NCBI GenBank assembly: GCA_024867545.1
Contig: JANFNE010000009.1
Location: forward strand, 62,001-126,000
Origin: Phytopythium helicoides
Lineage: Eukaryota; Oomycota; Peronosporomycetes; Pythiales; Pythiaceae
Length of the DNA stretch: 64,000 bases
Direction: 5' to 3'
Shown: one piece after another, positions 1 to 10,547 of the stretch
How positions within the stretch are numbered: position 1 is the first letter of the stretch
Layout of the letters: each line of letters opens with the position of its first letter
Program-made: the position numbers and the translations under genes
The notes under the pieces: model-generated
Databases searched by the model: none
The model's input: the letters and a program-made list of their open reading frames with translations, nothing else
Told to the model about the DNA's origin: nothing

Positions 1-1056
1 ACGGTCCGACCCCGAGCGCGATTGCACAATGCGGAACTTGGGTATGGAGATGGTCGAGGACACGACGCGGCTGTTACCATCGTCTCCTACGATGTTGAAT
101 GTCTTGTGGGCGGCCGTGAGCCTCGTGTTGGTCTGCTCGTCGCCGAGCACGTGGACGGCGTTCGCGACGTCGATGATCCCGAGGTCGGCGCTGAGCCGAC
201 GGCGCAGCGACTGGATGGATCCGTCGCCTCCTCCCCAGCTCTCGCTGCTCGAGTCAATGTCTGCAAACCACCCCCACTCTGCGCTGCCGTCCTTGCTCAT
301 CATGGACGATGACCGGATGCGCGATAGCGGCGCACCTGCATGGCAAATCCAAAGTGTCCGGACGCGAACCAACAGCAGCAGCCACCAGTCAGTCCCTTTT
401 CTAGCGGAGCCCGCGACTCGTGCGGCGTTCCAGTCTCACCAAATGACAGAGACATGAGCAACACATGCAGGCAACGCACCGTGGGGGGACGCAAAGTGCG
501 CGTGCGCGCGCATGAGCTCCGACTTGACCGTGCGCCGGTCTGTCGTGTTCATGTACGTGGCGATGACGTCCACGGCGGGCCGGCCGCGCGGTGTGTTGGT
601 GATCGTGGTCGTGGACGGCACCGAGTACGAGACTGGAAGCTTGTCGCCGCCCTTTTCGGCCGGAGAAGACCGCGCTGTGTCGGTTGACGCTCCAGACACG
701 CGACGCGATGTGGCGCCGGCGTCGAAGCTGAAGACGGCGCTGACGCTCTCGCGGTACTTGACGTAAGGCATCGACTGCACGGTGGGGTTGTTGGCGCCGT
801 CGCCCTTGGGCGGCTGCAGCTCGCGCGTGACGAGCGGCTCGACGCCGCGCGAGAGCGACGCGAGCGACGAGGACGAGGACGGGGACGGCCCGCTCGGAGA
901 TTCCTCCATGGCTTGGCGCTTGATCTCTAGCGCGTCCATCTCGGTCGTCATGGTCGTCTCGAGGTCGCACGGGTCGACGGAGAGCTCGATGATCTCGATC
1001 GGCGGTGGGCGGTGGCGGCGCGGCGGTGCCCACGCGTACGGCGGCACGGGCGTGCG
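1..1056 (-). CDS. Hypothetical protein, two exons visible, 3' end outside the window
   Basis: Two exons are visible on the minus strand, 1056-480 and 335-1, joined by a 144-nt intron in phase 1. Splicing converts a truncated frame into one continuous reading: the first exon ends near residues HFASPHG and continues APLSRIRSSSMMSKDG, then a long Ser/Gly-rich stretch. The upstream exon boundary is placed at CTGCAG (1060-1057), because the frame upstream of it has no ATG before a stop; the true start therefore lies in an earlier exon I could not identify. The protein is rich in Pro, Ser and Arg at its start and holds a better-ordered block VDVIATYMNTTDRRTVKSEL. No known domain is recognised, and no signal peptide or membrane segment is seen. 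The function is unknown. Confidence 0.55.
336..479 (-). other. Spliceosomal intron
   Basis: GTGCGT donor at 479 and ATGCAG acceptor at 336, with a CTGAC branch-like motif inside. The length is 144 nt, phase 1. Removing it joins two coherent coding frames. Confidence 0.6.
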
Positions 1057-3984
1057 CTGCAGACAGAAGAATGCCTGGCCAATGGTGCTGCTAGGGCGCT
1101 AGTCGTCCCTCGGCGCTGGCGAGACCCAGAGACGGGCTCTGGTATCCAGCAAGGGGGGATCTCCCGCACGCGATTTGCTGCCTCTAGCGCCGATCGGTCG
1201 CGGCAGGTTCCGGCGCGAGTCGCGGCGCTTCAGCGGTCGCCTGCAGGCGCGCGCGCGCGGCCTGGCCGGCGCTTCTGCCCTGGCTGCGACCTGCGAGCGG
1301 TCTTCCGACCTCCAAGCTCCCTGCTACGTCGGCGGAACGAGCGCGCGCGGCACTCGCTCAGCGACGCAACGGGGCGCGGCGGGGCCGAGAGAGAGCGCGC
1401 GAGGGCGACGCCGAGACGAGACGCGGGGCGAGGCGCGGGGGCAAGACGCGGGGCGAGGAAGGCGGCGGCGGGCGGAAGGCGGCGGGCGGCGGACGGCGGA
1501 CGCTTCTTCGGCTTGGGCAGGCGCGCGCTCGGGAGGCGAACGACAACTAGCACCAGAGCCAGACGCGGCGCCGCGGCGTGACCAACTTGAAGAACGGCGA
1601 AAAAAGCGAGGGTGACGGGGCCGCGCGGCTGGACGGCTCTGGTCGGCGCTCCAAGGGATCGAAGGCGCCTCAGGCGGGCTGGCGACGCGGTGGAAGCGGC
1701 GCAAGCACGCAGAAGGCTTCAAGGCGGGCGGGCGCCTTGGGATCTGGCGGCGGCGGCGGCGGCTCGAAGGCGGGTGGCTGGCTGCGCGCGCTTCTATATC
1801 TTTCTTCTGTGAGAGAACCCGTCGTGCGCGGGTGTTCAGTGTATTGAGATAGAGATATGGGTTATTACATGAATAGGTGAATAGTATTCGAAAGAGCGTA
1901 TAAATAGACTCAATTCAGTCTAGATCTGGAATATGTTGGATAGGAGACCGAACCCATGTCAGTGTGTTTCCTCGCACGTTCGGATTTTTTCGGGTGCCGC
2001 CAGAATGGCTCCGGCCACGTTGAAGTACCGTTCCGCGCGCATGGATGGCATCCTCCTGACAGGCTGGCTACGCAGCTCTGAAGACGCGGCGAGCACTGCT
2101 GTCACCTCCGCTGCCGCCTCGACTACTACTACAGTTCCATCTCGGGATCGGCAGCAATTGACGTAGCGAGTCCATTGTTGCTGAGCCAAGCGCAGCCATC
2201 GCGTCCCCGCGCTCTCATCGAGGACGACGGGACAACTTTCTCTGCCGCGCTATGCAAGGTAAACGTGTCGCACCGTGACGACAACACACGCACCGTTGGA
2301 GGCACCTTCGCGCGACATTGCTAACACCACCTTCGCGCGACCTGGTTTTGATGGCCAAGTTGAAGTGGCCCCCCGCAACGACTTGACGCGATTGAATGGC
2401 TGGCGAGCGAGCGAAACTGAAGCGGCGGGCGGGCAATTGTGTTTGACGGAGTCGATCGTTGAGGAGGGAACGATACACTTGCAATTTCTTTTGAGCGATC
2501 GTCACGTGCCCCTGTGCGTGGTGGTGGCAAGGCAGTGCACCGGGTAAGCCACCCGAGGCCAACGGAGCCCGTCGCTCTGAATGCTTGCGTGTCAAAAGCG
2601 CATTAGCGCTCCAGAGGGCAGCGTAACGCTTCACGTGGTCGTAGCAGCAGCAGAGGACGACTGGGTGGTGTGCAGCCGTCTGGCTCCGCCCAAACAGCGA
2701 AAGTCTCACAGGTCCAATCCTCGCGACCTCATCGCGCCTCCAGCACGACTCGACGCCTCGCGACAGCTCGTAAGGGTTGCTACTGACGAGGTCCGTCGTC
2801 ATTACAGCTCCGTGCAAGGCCGGCGCTGCCTCCGGAGCTGCTGCAAGCGCCTTGCACCACCTCAACCACCGATCCGCGGAATCGGGCGATCGCATGCCGG
2901 TGTAATGGCATTTTACGCCGAATGCACTTGATTTCACTATGGGGGTTCCAAAGATACGCAGCCTCCTCATACGTCAGTCCACTGGTATACGTCAGTATAC
3001 GCCGCGCTGTTTTTTTGAGGCGGAATGATGGGTGTGGGCTGACGCGTTCGCAAAAGAAACCAGAAGTTGGTATCGGCGCGTCCTCCCCAACATAGTGATA
3101 GAAACACGGCAGTGGAGTGCTTCATCGTCGAGGTTGTCGAGACGGATGATGGAGCAGAGCTCGTTCGCTAGCCTTGGTTTAGGAAAAGAGCGGACGGACG
3201 AGCACTACAAGGTACACGATGGGGCAGTTCTTCGGTGTGGTGTTGAAACTCACCACAAGAAAACAACGTGTGGAAGTGACTGGACCAGTCAATCTTCAGA
3301 TTGGCAGTTTCGATGGTCCGCTCATGAAATCACGTGTGCAATCGTTCGTTGAGACCACCGACCCGCGAAACGCTAAACGAGCCTTCGAGTCGACGACTTC
3401 TCTACCTAGGAAAAAGCATTTGCGTTGCAGTGCGTTTGTCCTTCGCAACCCTGTTATAGTTGCGTTGCGTTGAAGTTTGCCTGCGAGCGTGCTGATCCAG
3501 CGATGATCACTGTGATCCGTCAATGGATGGCGCCAGTCTGGTCAGGTGTCAGCGATATTGCCCGCAGTGGTATCTCTCCACCCAGCAATCGCAAATCTCG
3601 CAGCCAAAAAGATCCCCCACACCACACACACCAGTCCCTATATCGCCGCGAGCCGCCAAAATGTACACCAGAATCACCGTAGCGCTCCACGTCGTCCCTC
3701 CGTCGTTCATGCTCCCCACACACACCCCGTCGTCGGGCCGTCGCGTCAAGTCGATATACAGCCGTGCGCGAATCACCTCCACCCACCCGTGCGGCTACCA
3801 AGGTGTAGGTCGGCGCCTTGTCCCATACCAAGTTGCACCCGCCCAAACCAGTATACACCCCAGTATACACCTCACCGGCACGCCACACAAAGACGCCGCA
3901 CGCCTCCCGCGGCGCCTCTGCAACCAGCGGCGCTGGCGTCGGCCGCGCGCGCGTCCTCGGCGCCCACTTGGGGACTTGCAGTGC
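1057..3984. other. Intergenic, extremely GC-rich then mixed; no gene supported
   Basis: From about 1100 to 1790 the DNA is very GC-rich and almost simple (CGG/GGC/GCG runs). It gives Arg/Ala/Gly open frames on both strands that look compositional, not coding. A TATA-like AT-rich patch lies near 1850-1920. Open frames at 2215-2970 (minus) and 2275-2931 (plus) overlap each other, carry no recognisable domain and are probably chance. The last part (3500-3980) is the likely upstream region of the LRR gene. Confidence 0.5.
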
Positions 3985-6029
3985 ATGAGCGCGGCGTCTG
4001 CGACCGCGAAGCTCCGCCCCCCGCGCCACGACCAGCAGCAGCGACAGCGCGCGCAGGAGCGCGACGCCAAGGCCGCGCAGCAGCAGCAACAGACGCAGCA
4101 GCAGCTCAACACTTTTTCGACCGGTAGGAGCAGCAGGATGGCCGGAGGCGCCGCGGTGGCGGCCTTCTACGGCGGCGGGGAGCTGCCAGACCTGGAGCTC
4201 GAGCAGCAGCAGCGCAAGTTCCACCACGACTCGACCGGGACGTTCTCCGAGACCGAGTCGGAGCCCGAGCCGCTGCCTTTCTGCTCGTGCGACGACAACT
4301 ACCTGCACCGATGCGAGTACCACCGCGGAGAGCACCACGGGCTCAGTTTTGAGCTCGCGCACGACTTCCTCGACCTCAAGCACCTGCTGCGCACCATCCA
4401 CGAGCAGGAGGTGCGCAGGTACGTCTACCAGGGCACGCAGGTCGGCAAGGTCATCGAGTTCCTCACGCTGCGCCACTTCCTCATGAACGAGGTGCAGCTC
4501 AACTCGATGACCCGCCTCATACGAGACAGACTCAGCCACGTGCGCCAGATCACGCTCGTCGACATGATGGACGACGGATTCGTCACGCGCCACCGCGTCG
4601 CTTTCAGACGCTTCTGCACCGCCATCTTTGCCGTGCACCCGCTCATCAAGTACAACTCGATGGCCGCCGAGCTGCCAGAGGACAAGCGATACCTCATGCG
4701 CGAGATCGCCATCCGAGAGTGCCCCATGGACAACGCATTCTTTGCCAGCATCGGCTCGGCGCTGCACTACTCCAACACGGTCTCCAAGCTCGACCTGCAA
4801 GAGCTCATGGACCCGCAAAAGGTGCCCGAGGAGGACCTGCACCTCTGCTGGGGGATGGCTCATCTTTGGGCTCTTCCACCCCAACACGAACGCGCGCATC
4901 ACGGACCTCTGACCTCTCGCGCAACATGCTGCGCATGAAGGACATTCGCGCGATCGAGGGCATCATGTCGGGCGGCCACCCGGCGCTCGTGCTGCTCATC
5001 CCAGAGTATGCTGCCGCACTACAGCGCTACAGCAAGAGCAGCCGCGACAAGATACTACGCGAGGACGTCAAGCGCGCGCTGCTCAAGGGCATTCCGCACC
5101 GCCGCGTGTTTGCGCTCATCAAGAAGGGGACGACGGTGCGACCGCTGCCGACGTCCAAGCTCTCGCAGCACGAGGTGTTCACAGATCTACTCGTCGAGAA
5201 GGAGATGCTCGAGGTGTTCTGTATCCTCCGCAAGTGGCTGTGCGTCGTTGTGCCGGGCTTTGGACTCGGCTGGGTTCCGCGTCAGAGCGCCATCGAAATG
5301 ACCGAGATCGGCATGTCGCCGCGCATTTGCTCGCCCGCGCCGCTCATGAAGTCGGTGTCATTCTGGAATATGATTGAGGCGCACGACGCTGAGGGCATGG
5401 TGGTGCCGCTCATCACGCTGCTGTTCCAGATGACGGGCATCAGCGAGCGACTCGAGGAGATCAACCTGAGCGAGAACCGCATCGGCAGCCCGGATCAGTT
5501 TGGCATCCCGGCCACGGAGATCCTGCACCGCATTATCTATTTCTCGCCCTATTTAACGTCGCTCAACCTGTCCGAGTGTCAGCTGACCAACATCTCGCCC
5601 ATCGTCGAGGCCTACAAGCGCGGGCGCTGCCGCATCCGCACGCTCAACCTCGACTCGAACCAACTCGGCTTCCGCGGCGCGTTCGACCTGGCCATGCTGC
5701 TCATCAGCGACAGCCAGACACCTGTCGGTGCTTCGCTGACCGATCTGAGCCTGCTGTTTAACGATATTGACGCCATCGGCACGCGCGCACTGCTCGAGGC
5801 GCTGCAGTACAACGCGCACCTGCAGCACTTGGCGATCGAGTACGGCAACGAGTTCCCGCCAGAGCTCGGCGACTTTGAGTTCACCGGCGACGCGGCCACG
5901 TGGCACGAGAACTTTTTGTTCGAGCGTCTGGCAGTGCTGCGAGTGTTCGAGCGCTACTCACTCGGGCAGCCTCTGGACGAGAACGTCATGCACCTGGTGT
6001 GGGAGTTCCTGGGCTTTGACGAGGCGTGA
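3985..6029 (+). CDS. Leucine-rich repeat (RNI-like) protein, two frameshifts
   Basis: A protein of about 680 residues can be followed in three successive frames: 3985-4853, 4854-4909 and 4911-6029. The start is placed at the ATG at 3985, followed by a Gln/Arg/Ala-rich low-complexity leader; an alternative in-frame ATG is at 4138. The middle is helical and charged. The C-terminal half carries LRR units of the ribonuclease-inhibitor type, such as ITDLDLSRN, LEEINLSENRIGS, LTSLNLSECQL, IRTLNLDSNQLG and LTDLSLLFNDI. Such proteins are scaffolds; no partner can be inferred. The frame changes at the G-run 4850-4854 (one extra G) and near 4910 (one extra T). The 56-nt stretch between them still encodes a coherent LRR reading (WLIFGLFHPNTNARITDL). 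There is no GT-AG pair to make this an intron, so the shifts are either sequence errors or very recent damage. Confidence 0.7.
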
Positions 6030-6535
6030 GGAAGCTAAAGCAGCAGCAGAAGAAGAAGAAGAAGAAGAAACAGCAGAACAAGCGAGTTATATTTTAAAGC
6101 GGGCGTGGGGGAAGCGGGCCGTGACGAGCCATTGCACAGCCTCCCACCGACTCGAGAGCAGAGTTGCCGCTGCGAGTGGGTGGCTCCCCGCCCGCCTCCT
6201 CCGATATAGTGCTAGGAGGGTCTGCATATTCCGTGCGTAGCTATTTTATGAGTCGGCCCGGTCGTCTCCGGGCCAGATGGGAACTCCTTTAGTCGTGTCA
6301 AGCAGTTTGATCGCAATGCAAAGCCTAGTAACGTTGACAACCTCCATTGACGAGACCACACCTCTTCAAGATCCAATACCGGTTTCGCTCTTCCCTCACG
6401 TTTTGTCACCTCTGTACGCAGTCCGAGCCATCATACGTGGCGGATCGCGACCACGCGAAGGGTATACAAACGCCAAGTGAACCCTTTTGGCCAGTGGGGC
6501 CGAAAAGGCATCGTCCATCGAGCAGCTACGACCTC
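6030..6535. other. Intergenic with a short GAA microsatellite
   Basis: The region begins with a CAG/GAA-type simple repeat at about 6040-6078, directly after the LRR stop codon. The rest is the presumed promoter of the small membrane protein gene; no clear core element could be assigned. Confidence 0.4.
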
Positions 6536-7209
6536 ATGGGGCTCAAGAACCAGTACCTGCTGCTGCTCTTCGTGTTCGGCGTGGTGGCCAGGGGGCTCGT
6601 CAAGGTGCTGCGCCGCTATATTAACAGTGTGGAGCCCTCGACTGACGCGCTGGTGGCCCACGGCAGACGGCGTTCGGCGCAAATGTGTCGCTCGCGCTGC
6701 TGCTGGGCGTCGCGCTCTACTACTACGTGTCCAAGCGCAACGAGGCGAGCGTCTACGACGACATCGCGCGGCTGCAGGCCGAGTCGGCGGCCAAGATCGA
6801 CGCGCTGCAAGGCCGCGGGGACGGCCGCGTGACGCTCACGTCGCGCCAGACGCAGTTCCACCTGCGACCGGAGGAGGCCTCCATTGTCACGTGAGACTCG
6901 CTGCTTCTCGCGGAGAAACGGGTGCTGGGTGGTGCTGACTGCTTGCTGTGAAGCGACCGCATGCGACAGTACTCGATGAAGCTGGGAGGATCGCTCAAGG
7001 ACCGCCGCAAGTTCCTCAAGCGTAACGCGCGGCCCCGGCGGACGGCGGATGGAGAGGAGATTGACATCAATGACCCCAAGCAGGCGGAGAAGCTGGCTGA
7101 AGCGGCAGCTACGACTGACAAGAAGCAGGGTAGGAGTAAGAGCAAGTCCCGACAGAAGGACCCCGCCATCGACAAGATTGTCGAGGAGGCAGTCGACGCT
7201 ACGCTGTAG
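6536..7209 (+). CDS. Small single- or double-pass membrane protein, three exons
   Basis: Three exons, 6536-6604, 6667-6890 and 6954-7209, give a 182-residue protein. Both introns are short (62 and 63 nt), have GT-AG ends and carry a CTGAC branch motif near the acceptor, and splicing keeps the frame (phases 0 and 2). Exon 1 encodes a hydrophobic N-terminus (QYLLLLFVFGVVARGL). Exon 2 opens with a second hydrophobic segment (VSLALLLGVALYYYV), then a charged helix (EASVYDDIARLQAE). The C-terminus is very basic (KDRRKFLKRNARPRR, then a Lys/Arg-rich tail ending VEEAVDATL). The family is not recognised. The layout suggests a protein held at a membrane by its N-terminus with a basic cytosolic or lumenal tail. 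It lies in the GC-rich, gene-like part of the window. Confidence 0.7.
6605..6666 (+). other. Spliceosomal intron
   Basis: GTGCTG donor directly after a Lys codon, ACGGCAG acceptor, CTGAC about 20 nt upstream of the acceptor. 62 nt, phase 0. Confidence 0.7.
6891..6953 (+). other. Spliceosomal intron
   Basis: GTGAGA donor, TGAAG acceptor, CTGAC branch-like site about 18 nt before the acceptor. 63 nt, phase 2. Without splicing the frame would stop at the TGA inside the donor. Confidence 0.7.
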
Positions 7210-7858
7210 GCTGTCCATTGTCACCTAGTCGGGAGCCTGTTGGCGCCGTAGGCCCAGCCGTTGTAAGGTAGACTGTGAACGTGTGTTTCGTACTCAACCT
7301 GTTTGTTTTGCATTCAAGAAATGATGCTGGCTTCCATAGACGGCAAAAATTCTTCTCAAGTGGCCGAAGTGGCCAACGGGATTCACACGGGAAGTATCTC
7401 CATGCCAGCTCATCGCTCGTTACCGATCTTTCCCATGGTCAATCTCATCATCTCGCTCCAGAAGTTGTCTCCAAACATTTTTCCGAAGCTGGCACGCTTA
7501 CCGTTCTAACAAATCGGATTAAAACGATCACCACCAGTCCGGGCATTGCTTTCTCTTGGCTTGATGGAAGTGCCGAATCAAATGCTGGCTCAAATTCTTG
7601 CTCATGCCCCGATCTCATTTTGAAAAAGCAAATTTTGATTTGGCTCTGGCTTGATACTATGGTTTGAGTTCACTATTGGCGTATCATCATATCAGGACCT
7701 TCGAGTCATCTAGCAGCATCTCGGTGTGATGGGGCACCAACTCACGAGGCGAATGATTTCTTTTTCCAGTAGACTGAGTATTGATTGTTTGCCTCGGGCT
7801 GCCATTATCCATTTTACACCAGAAGCAGCTCGACCCTTCCTTTCAGCAGCAGCATACC
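7210..7858. other. Intergenic, nothing recognised
   Basis: The GC content falls sharply here compared with the first 7.2 kb. Only short, overlapping open frames are present and none looks coding. Confidence 0.4.
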
Positions 7859-8104
7859 ATGGCTCACGGATCAACTACTACTAGCAGCAATCTCAGCCAG
7901 ACACACATTGCTCTAGTCATTTGGCTTGTTGCAATCGGCATTACGGTCACCATTGTCCTGGTTGTCGTGGTGGTAACGACCTGGAGGAAGAATCGCCATC
8001 GTCAGCGGCACTACTCTTTTTCTGACATTGAGGCTGGAGAAGGATCGTACACCTCAAATGAATCATCAACAACGCTGTCAGAGACTTCGAAGACAAGGTC
8101 CTGA
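7859..8104 (+). CDS. Tiny single-pass membrane protein
   Basis: The 81-residue product starts at ATG 7859. It has a short Ser/Thr-rich N-terminus without a signal peptide, one strong membrane segment (about residues 18-41, IALVIWLVAIGITV and a long Val run), a basic stop-transfer (WRKNRHRQRH) and a short acidic tail with GEGSYTSN. The pattern matches the 103-residue gene at 42667-42978: both have an (I/V)WL(I/V)AIGI core, a basic cluster and a GEG(T/S)YT motif. It therefore seems to belong to a small family that also includes the three gene fragments near 29.4, 37.8 and 47.7 kb. The role is unknown. Confidence 0.55.
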   Translation: MAHGSTTTSSNLSQTHIALVIWLVAIGITVTIVLVVVVVTTWRKNRHRQRHYSFSDIEAGEGSYTSNESSTTLSETSKTRS

Positions 8105-8614
8105 GATTGTGAAACATTGTATTGGGTGGAAATCCCAAGAGAACTTCGAGTCAGTTGATGGGAGCAGCTCGTTCTGCTTATTCAAAATGCTGTAGCATAT
8201 ACAATCTTCAATACAATCAACCTTTTGCTGTTGCTGTTGCCGTCGTCGTCGTTGTGTTTGAGTTAGTTAGAGTGCGTGCTGGCGTAGAGTTGTGCCATTT
8301 CGTTTCTGCAGACATTGTGCGTTGGAGAAATTTTGCACTCTTGTTCGTTGAGCCTATTGGAACCAATCAAACATGAAATGAGGCAGCGCTTGAGCATACA
8401 GCACAAATCGCCACATGGCCTCTATGTTTTGAGCTCGACTCGTTGCATCTCCCATAACACTTCTCGCAAACTATCATTGTCAATCAAGAGATTTACTTTA
8501 CTTTACAGGAGATCGCTGTGCATTATCCCTAACTCGTGAATGAACTTGAGACCGTTACAGCATTAAACACACATTTGGGATAGCAAACTCGTTTGGTTCT
8601 CGTGGTGCTCACTT
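8105..8614. other. Intergenic between convergent genes
   Basis: This holds the 3' flanks of the tiny membrane protein gene (plus) and ANK A (minus). AT-richer than its neighbours; nothing else seen. Confidence 0.4.
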
Positions 8615-9673
8615 CTACCACGTGATGTCAAACCAAGTCAACACAACTAGGGTCAGAACTATAGCTGTCAACCCAATGTTGTCCATGACATCCGTGTCAT
8701 CATCGTATTCTCCATCAGAATACTGAGCCGCTGCCTTCTGTGTTTTGTCAGTGACTTGTATCGACGCTGTATTTCCGACGTTATCGGTAGACTGCATATC
8801 TGCAGCGAGCTTTCCAGCAAGATACCGGACAACTTCAATATGACCTTTGCATGCTGCAAGCATCAGCGATGTTGTCGCGTTCTTGTTTGAGGCATTCACT
8901 TTCGCACCGCATTCTTCCACAAGACAACGAACCACTTCAATGTGTCCATTTGTAGTGGCAAGCATCAGCGCTGTCCATCCATCGTCCTCTGAGGCAATCA
9001 CGGCCGCGTCGGAGTTTTCAGCGAGAAACTGAACCACGTCACTGTAGCCATTCTGAGCTGCCTCAATCAGTGCTGTCCATCCGTTCTTGACTACAGCGTT
9101 CACATCTGCGTGTTGCTGTCCAGCGAGGTACCGAACGACATCAATATGTCCATACTGAGCAGCCACCATCAGTGCAGTCGTTCCACTTTTGTCAGCCGCA
9201 TTCACATCTGCGCCACATTCCTCGACGAGGTACCGAATCTCTTGGATATGTTCGTTCTTAGCGGCAACCATCAGTGCTGTCCATCCGTCGTTGTTCGGGG
9301 AATTCGAATCTGAATTGTAGTCTTCCTGAAGATACCTGGTGTCTTCTAGTGGTGAGGCAATGATCAGTGGCGTTGATGCCCTCTTGTCTTTGGCATTGAC
9401 AACCGTGCCGCGATTTTCCACGAGATACCGAACTGCAGCAATGTGTCCGTTCTTCGCAGCTTTTACCAATGCCGACGCCAAACTAGATCTGTCTTCGACA
9501 TCTGCGCCGCCATGGACCATACCCGTCACAAGGTTGAAGTCGTTTTCAGCAGCAGCCGGGACTAGCTTGATACCAGATCCATTCGCCATCTTCGTCGTGA
9601 CCACGTTCGCGACTAGGTGCTCGTTTGAAAGTGAGCTCAACTCCGCCGTCCTCGCTGTGCCGAAGACAGCCAT
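8615..9673 (-). CDS. ANK A: ankyrin repeat protein with C-terminal membrane segment
   Basis: 352 residues from ATG 9673. The N-terminal leader (SSLSNEHLVANVVTTKMANG) is a diverged form of the leader found in ANK B, C, E and F. About eight ankyrin repeats follow from residue 40 to 300, of the TALMVAAQYGHIDVVRYLAG type; one is irregular (around YNSDSNSPNN). Unlike its relatives, it ends with a hydrophobic segment (IGLTAIVLTLVVLTW) after an acidic stretch, so it may be tail-anchored. Ankyrin repeats bind proteins; the partner is unknown. The gene is intact and divergent from the other copies, so it is probably an older family member. Confidence 0.8.
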   Translation of the reverse strand: MAVFGTARTAELSSLSNEHLVANVVTTKMANGSGIKLVPAAAENDFNLVTGMVHGGADVEDRSSLASALVKAAKNGHIAAVRYLVENRGTVVNAKDKRASTPLIIASPLEDTRYLQEDYNSDSNSPNNDGWTALMVAAKNEHIQEIRYLVEECGADVNAADKSGTTALMVAAQYGHIDVVRYLAGQQHADVNAVVKNGWTALIEAAQNGYSDVVQFLAENSDAAVIASEDDGWTALMLATTNGHIEVVRCLVEECGAKVNASNKNATTSLMLAACKGHIEVVRYLAGKLAADMQSTDNVGNTASIQVTDKTQKAAAQYSDGEYDDDTDVMDNIGLTAIVLTLVVLTWFDITW

Positions 9674-10547
9674 ATCATGAGTCGAATGACATATGAGAAC
9701 CTCTGTACTGGGTGATTGATTCTTGGGTCATATAGCTGCCAGCTTCTAGTTGGTCCACCTGACTACTATAGTGATACTCGACCAGTATCCAATAAAATTT
9801 GAGCTGCATGAGCTAAAAGTCAAAGCAAGGACTTGGATGTCAGCAGTGCGTTTTCTAGTTGATTGTATGTTTCTAATGGTTTGATTGTTGACGCGGGCTG
9901 CGGTGCAGCCAGCTCCATGACATGCTGGAATAGCAATTCTCCAAGCGACAACAGATTGACACCGTTATTTGCCTCTTTCTAAGAGTAAAGTTAGTTGGAT
10001 GCTTGCTGGTGCTTGTCAGTGGCCTGATAGATGTTTGGGCTTTGACGGATTGAACAAAACTCCGTCAACAGCGAACAGTGCAACGCCCCGAGGCTTCATA
10101 CCACACCATATCCTACTTCCATCATCTCTGTCGACATCACGACATCCACAAGAAAAGAGGTTTGCCTTCTACAATTATTGAACCCACGTACTTTCGGTCA
10201 ACGAGGGCTCTTCATACAACTGAAATCGAAAAGAGACAAATTTGATCGACATTCGTCACCATACTAGATATTGTTGCAACGAAAATCACCACATGGAATT
10301 TCCGGGGCACAAACAAACACTAGATCAATTGCAGATTCCGAACGTCTGGTGAGGTCTGAACAATCAGGACAACGGCATTTAGACAATTATGATTCAGACT
10401 GTGCAATTTTCAAACGTTTATGACGTACGACTGTGAACCATGTGCTGGTTATCACGATGTCTGCCTTTCGGGTGAGATAGTTTTGAAATATTTGATTCAT
10501 GGTATTCATGACCACACTCCATAGTATCGTGTCGGCACCGTCTTCTA
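9674..10547. other. Intergenic; right part is the ANK B 3' flank, duplicated at 50.6-50.9 kb
   Basis: Near 9675-9710 a weak version of the ANK upstream motif (TATGAGAACCTC) is present. From about 10190 to 10547 the sequence matches the reverse complement of about 50557-50940, the downstream flank of ANK F. No gene is supported. Confidence 0.5.

Noticed and set aside
1012..1812. Several Arg/Ala/Gly-rich open frames on both strands
   Set aside because: They come from GC-rich near-simple sequence; no frame is preferred.
2215..2970. 251-residue minus-strand open frame
   Set aside because: No domain, Arg/Cys-rich irregular composition, and a competing plus-strand frame. Probably chance in GC-rich DNA.
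4850..4910. Intron in the LRR gene
   Set aside because: There is no GT-AG pair at the frame changes, and the sequence between them encodes a sensible LRR segment.
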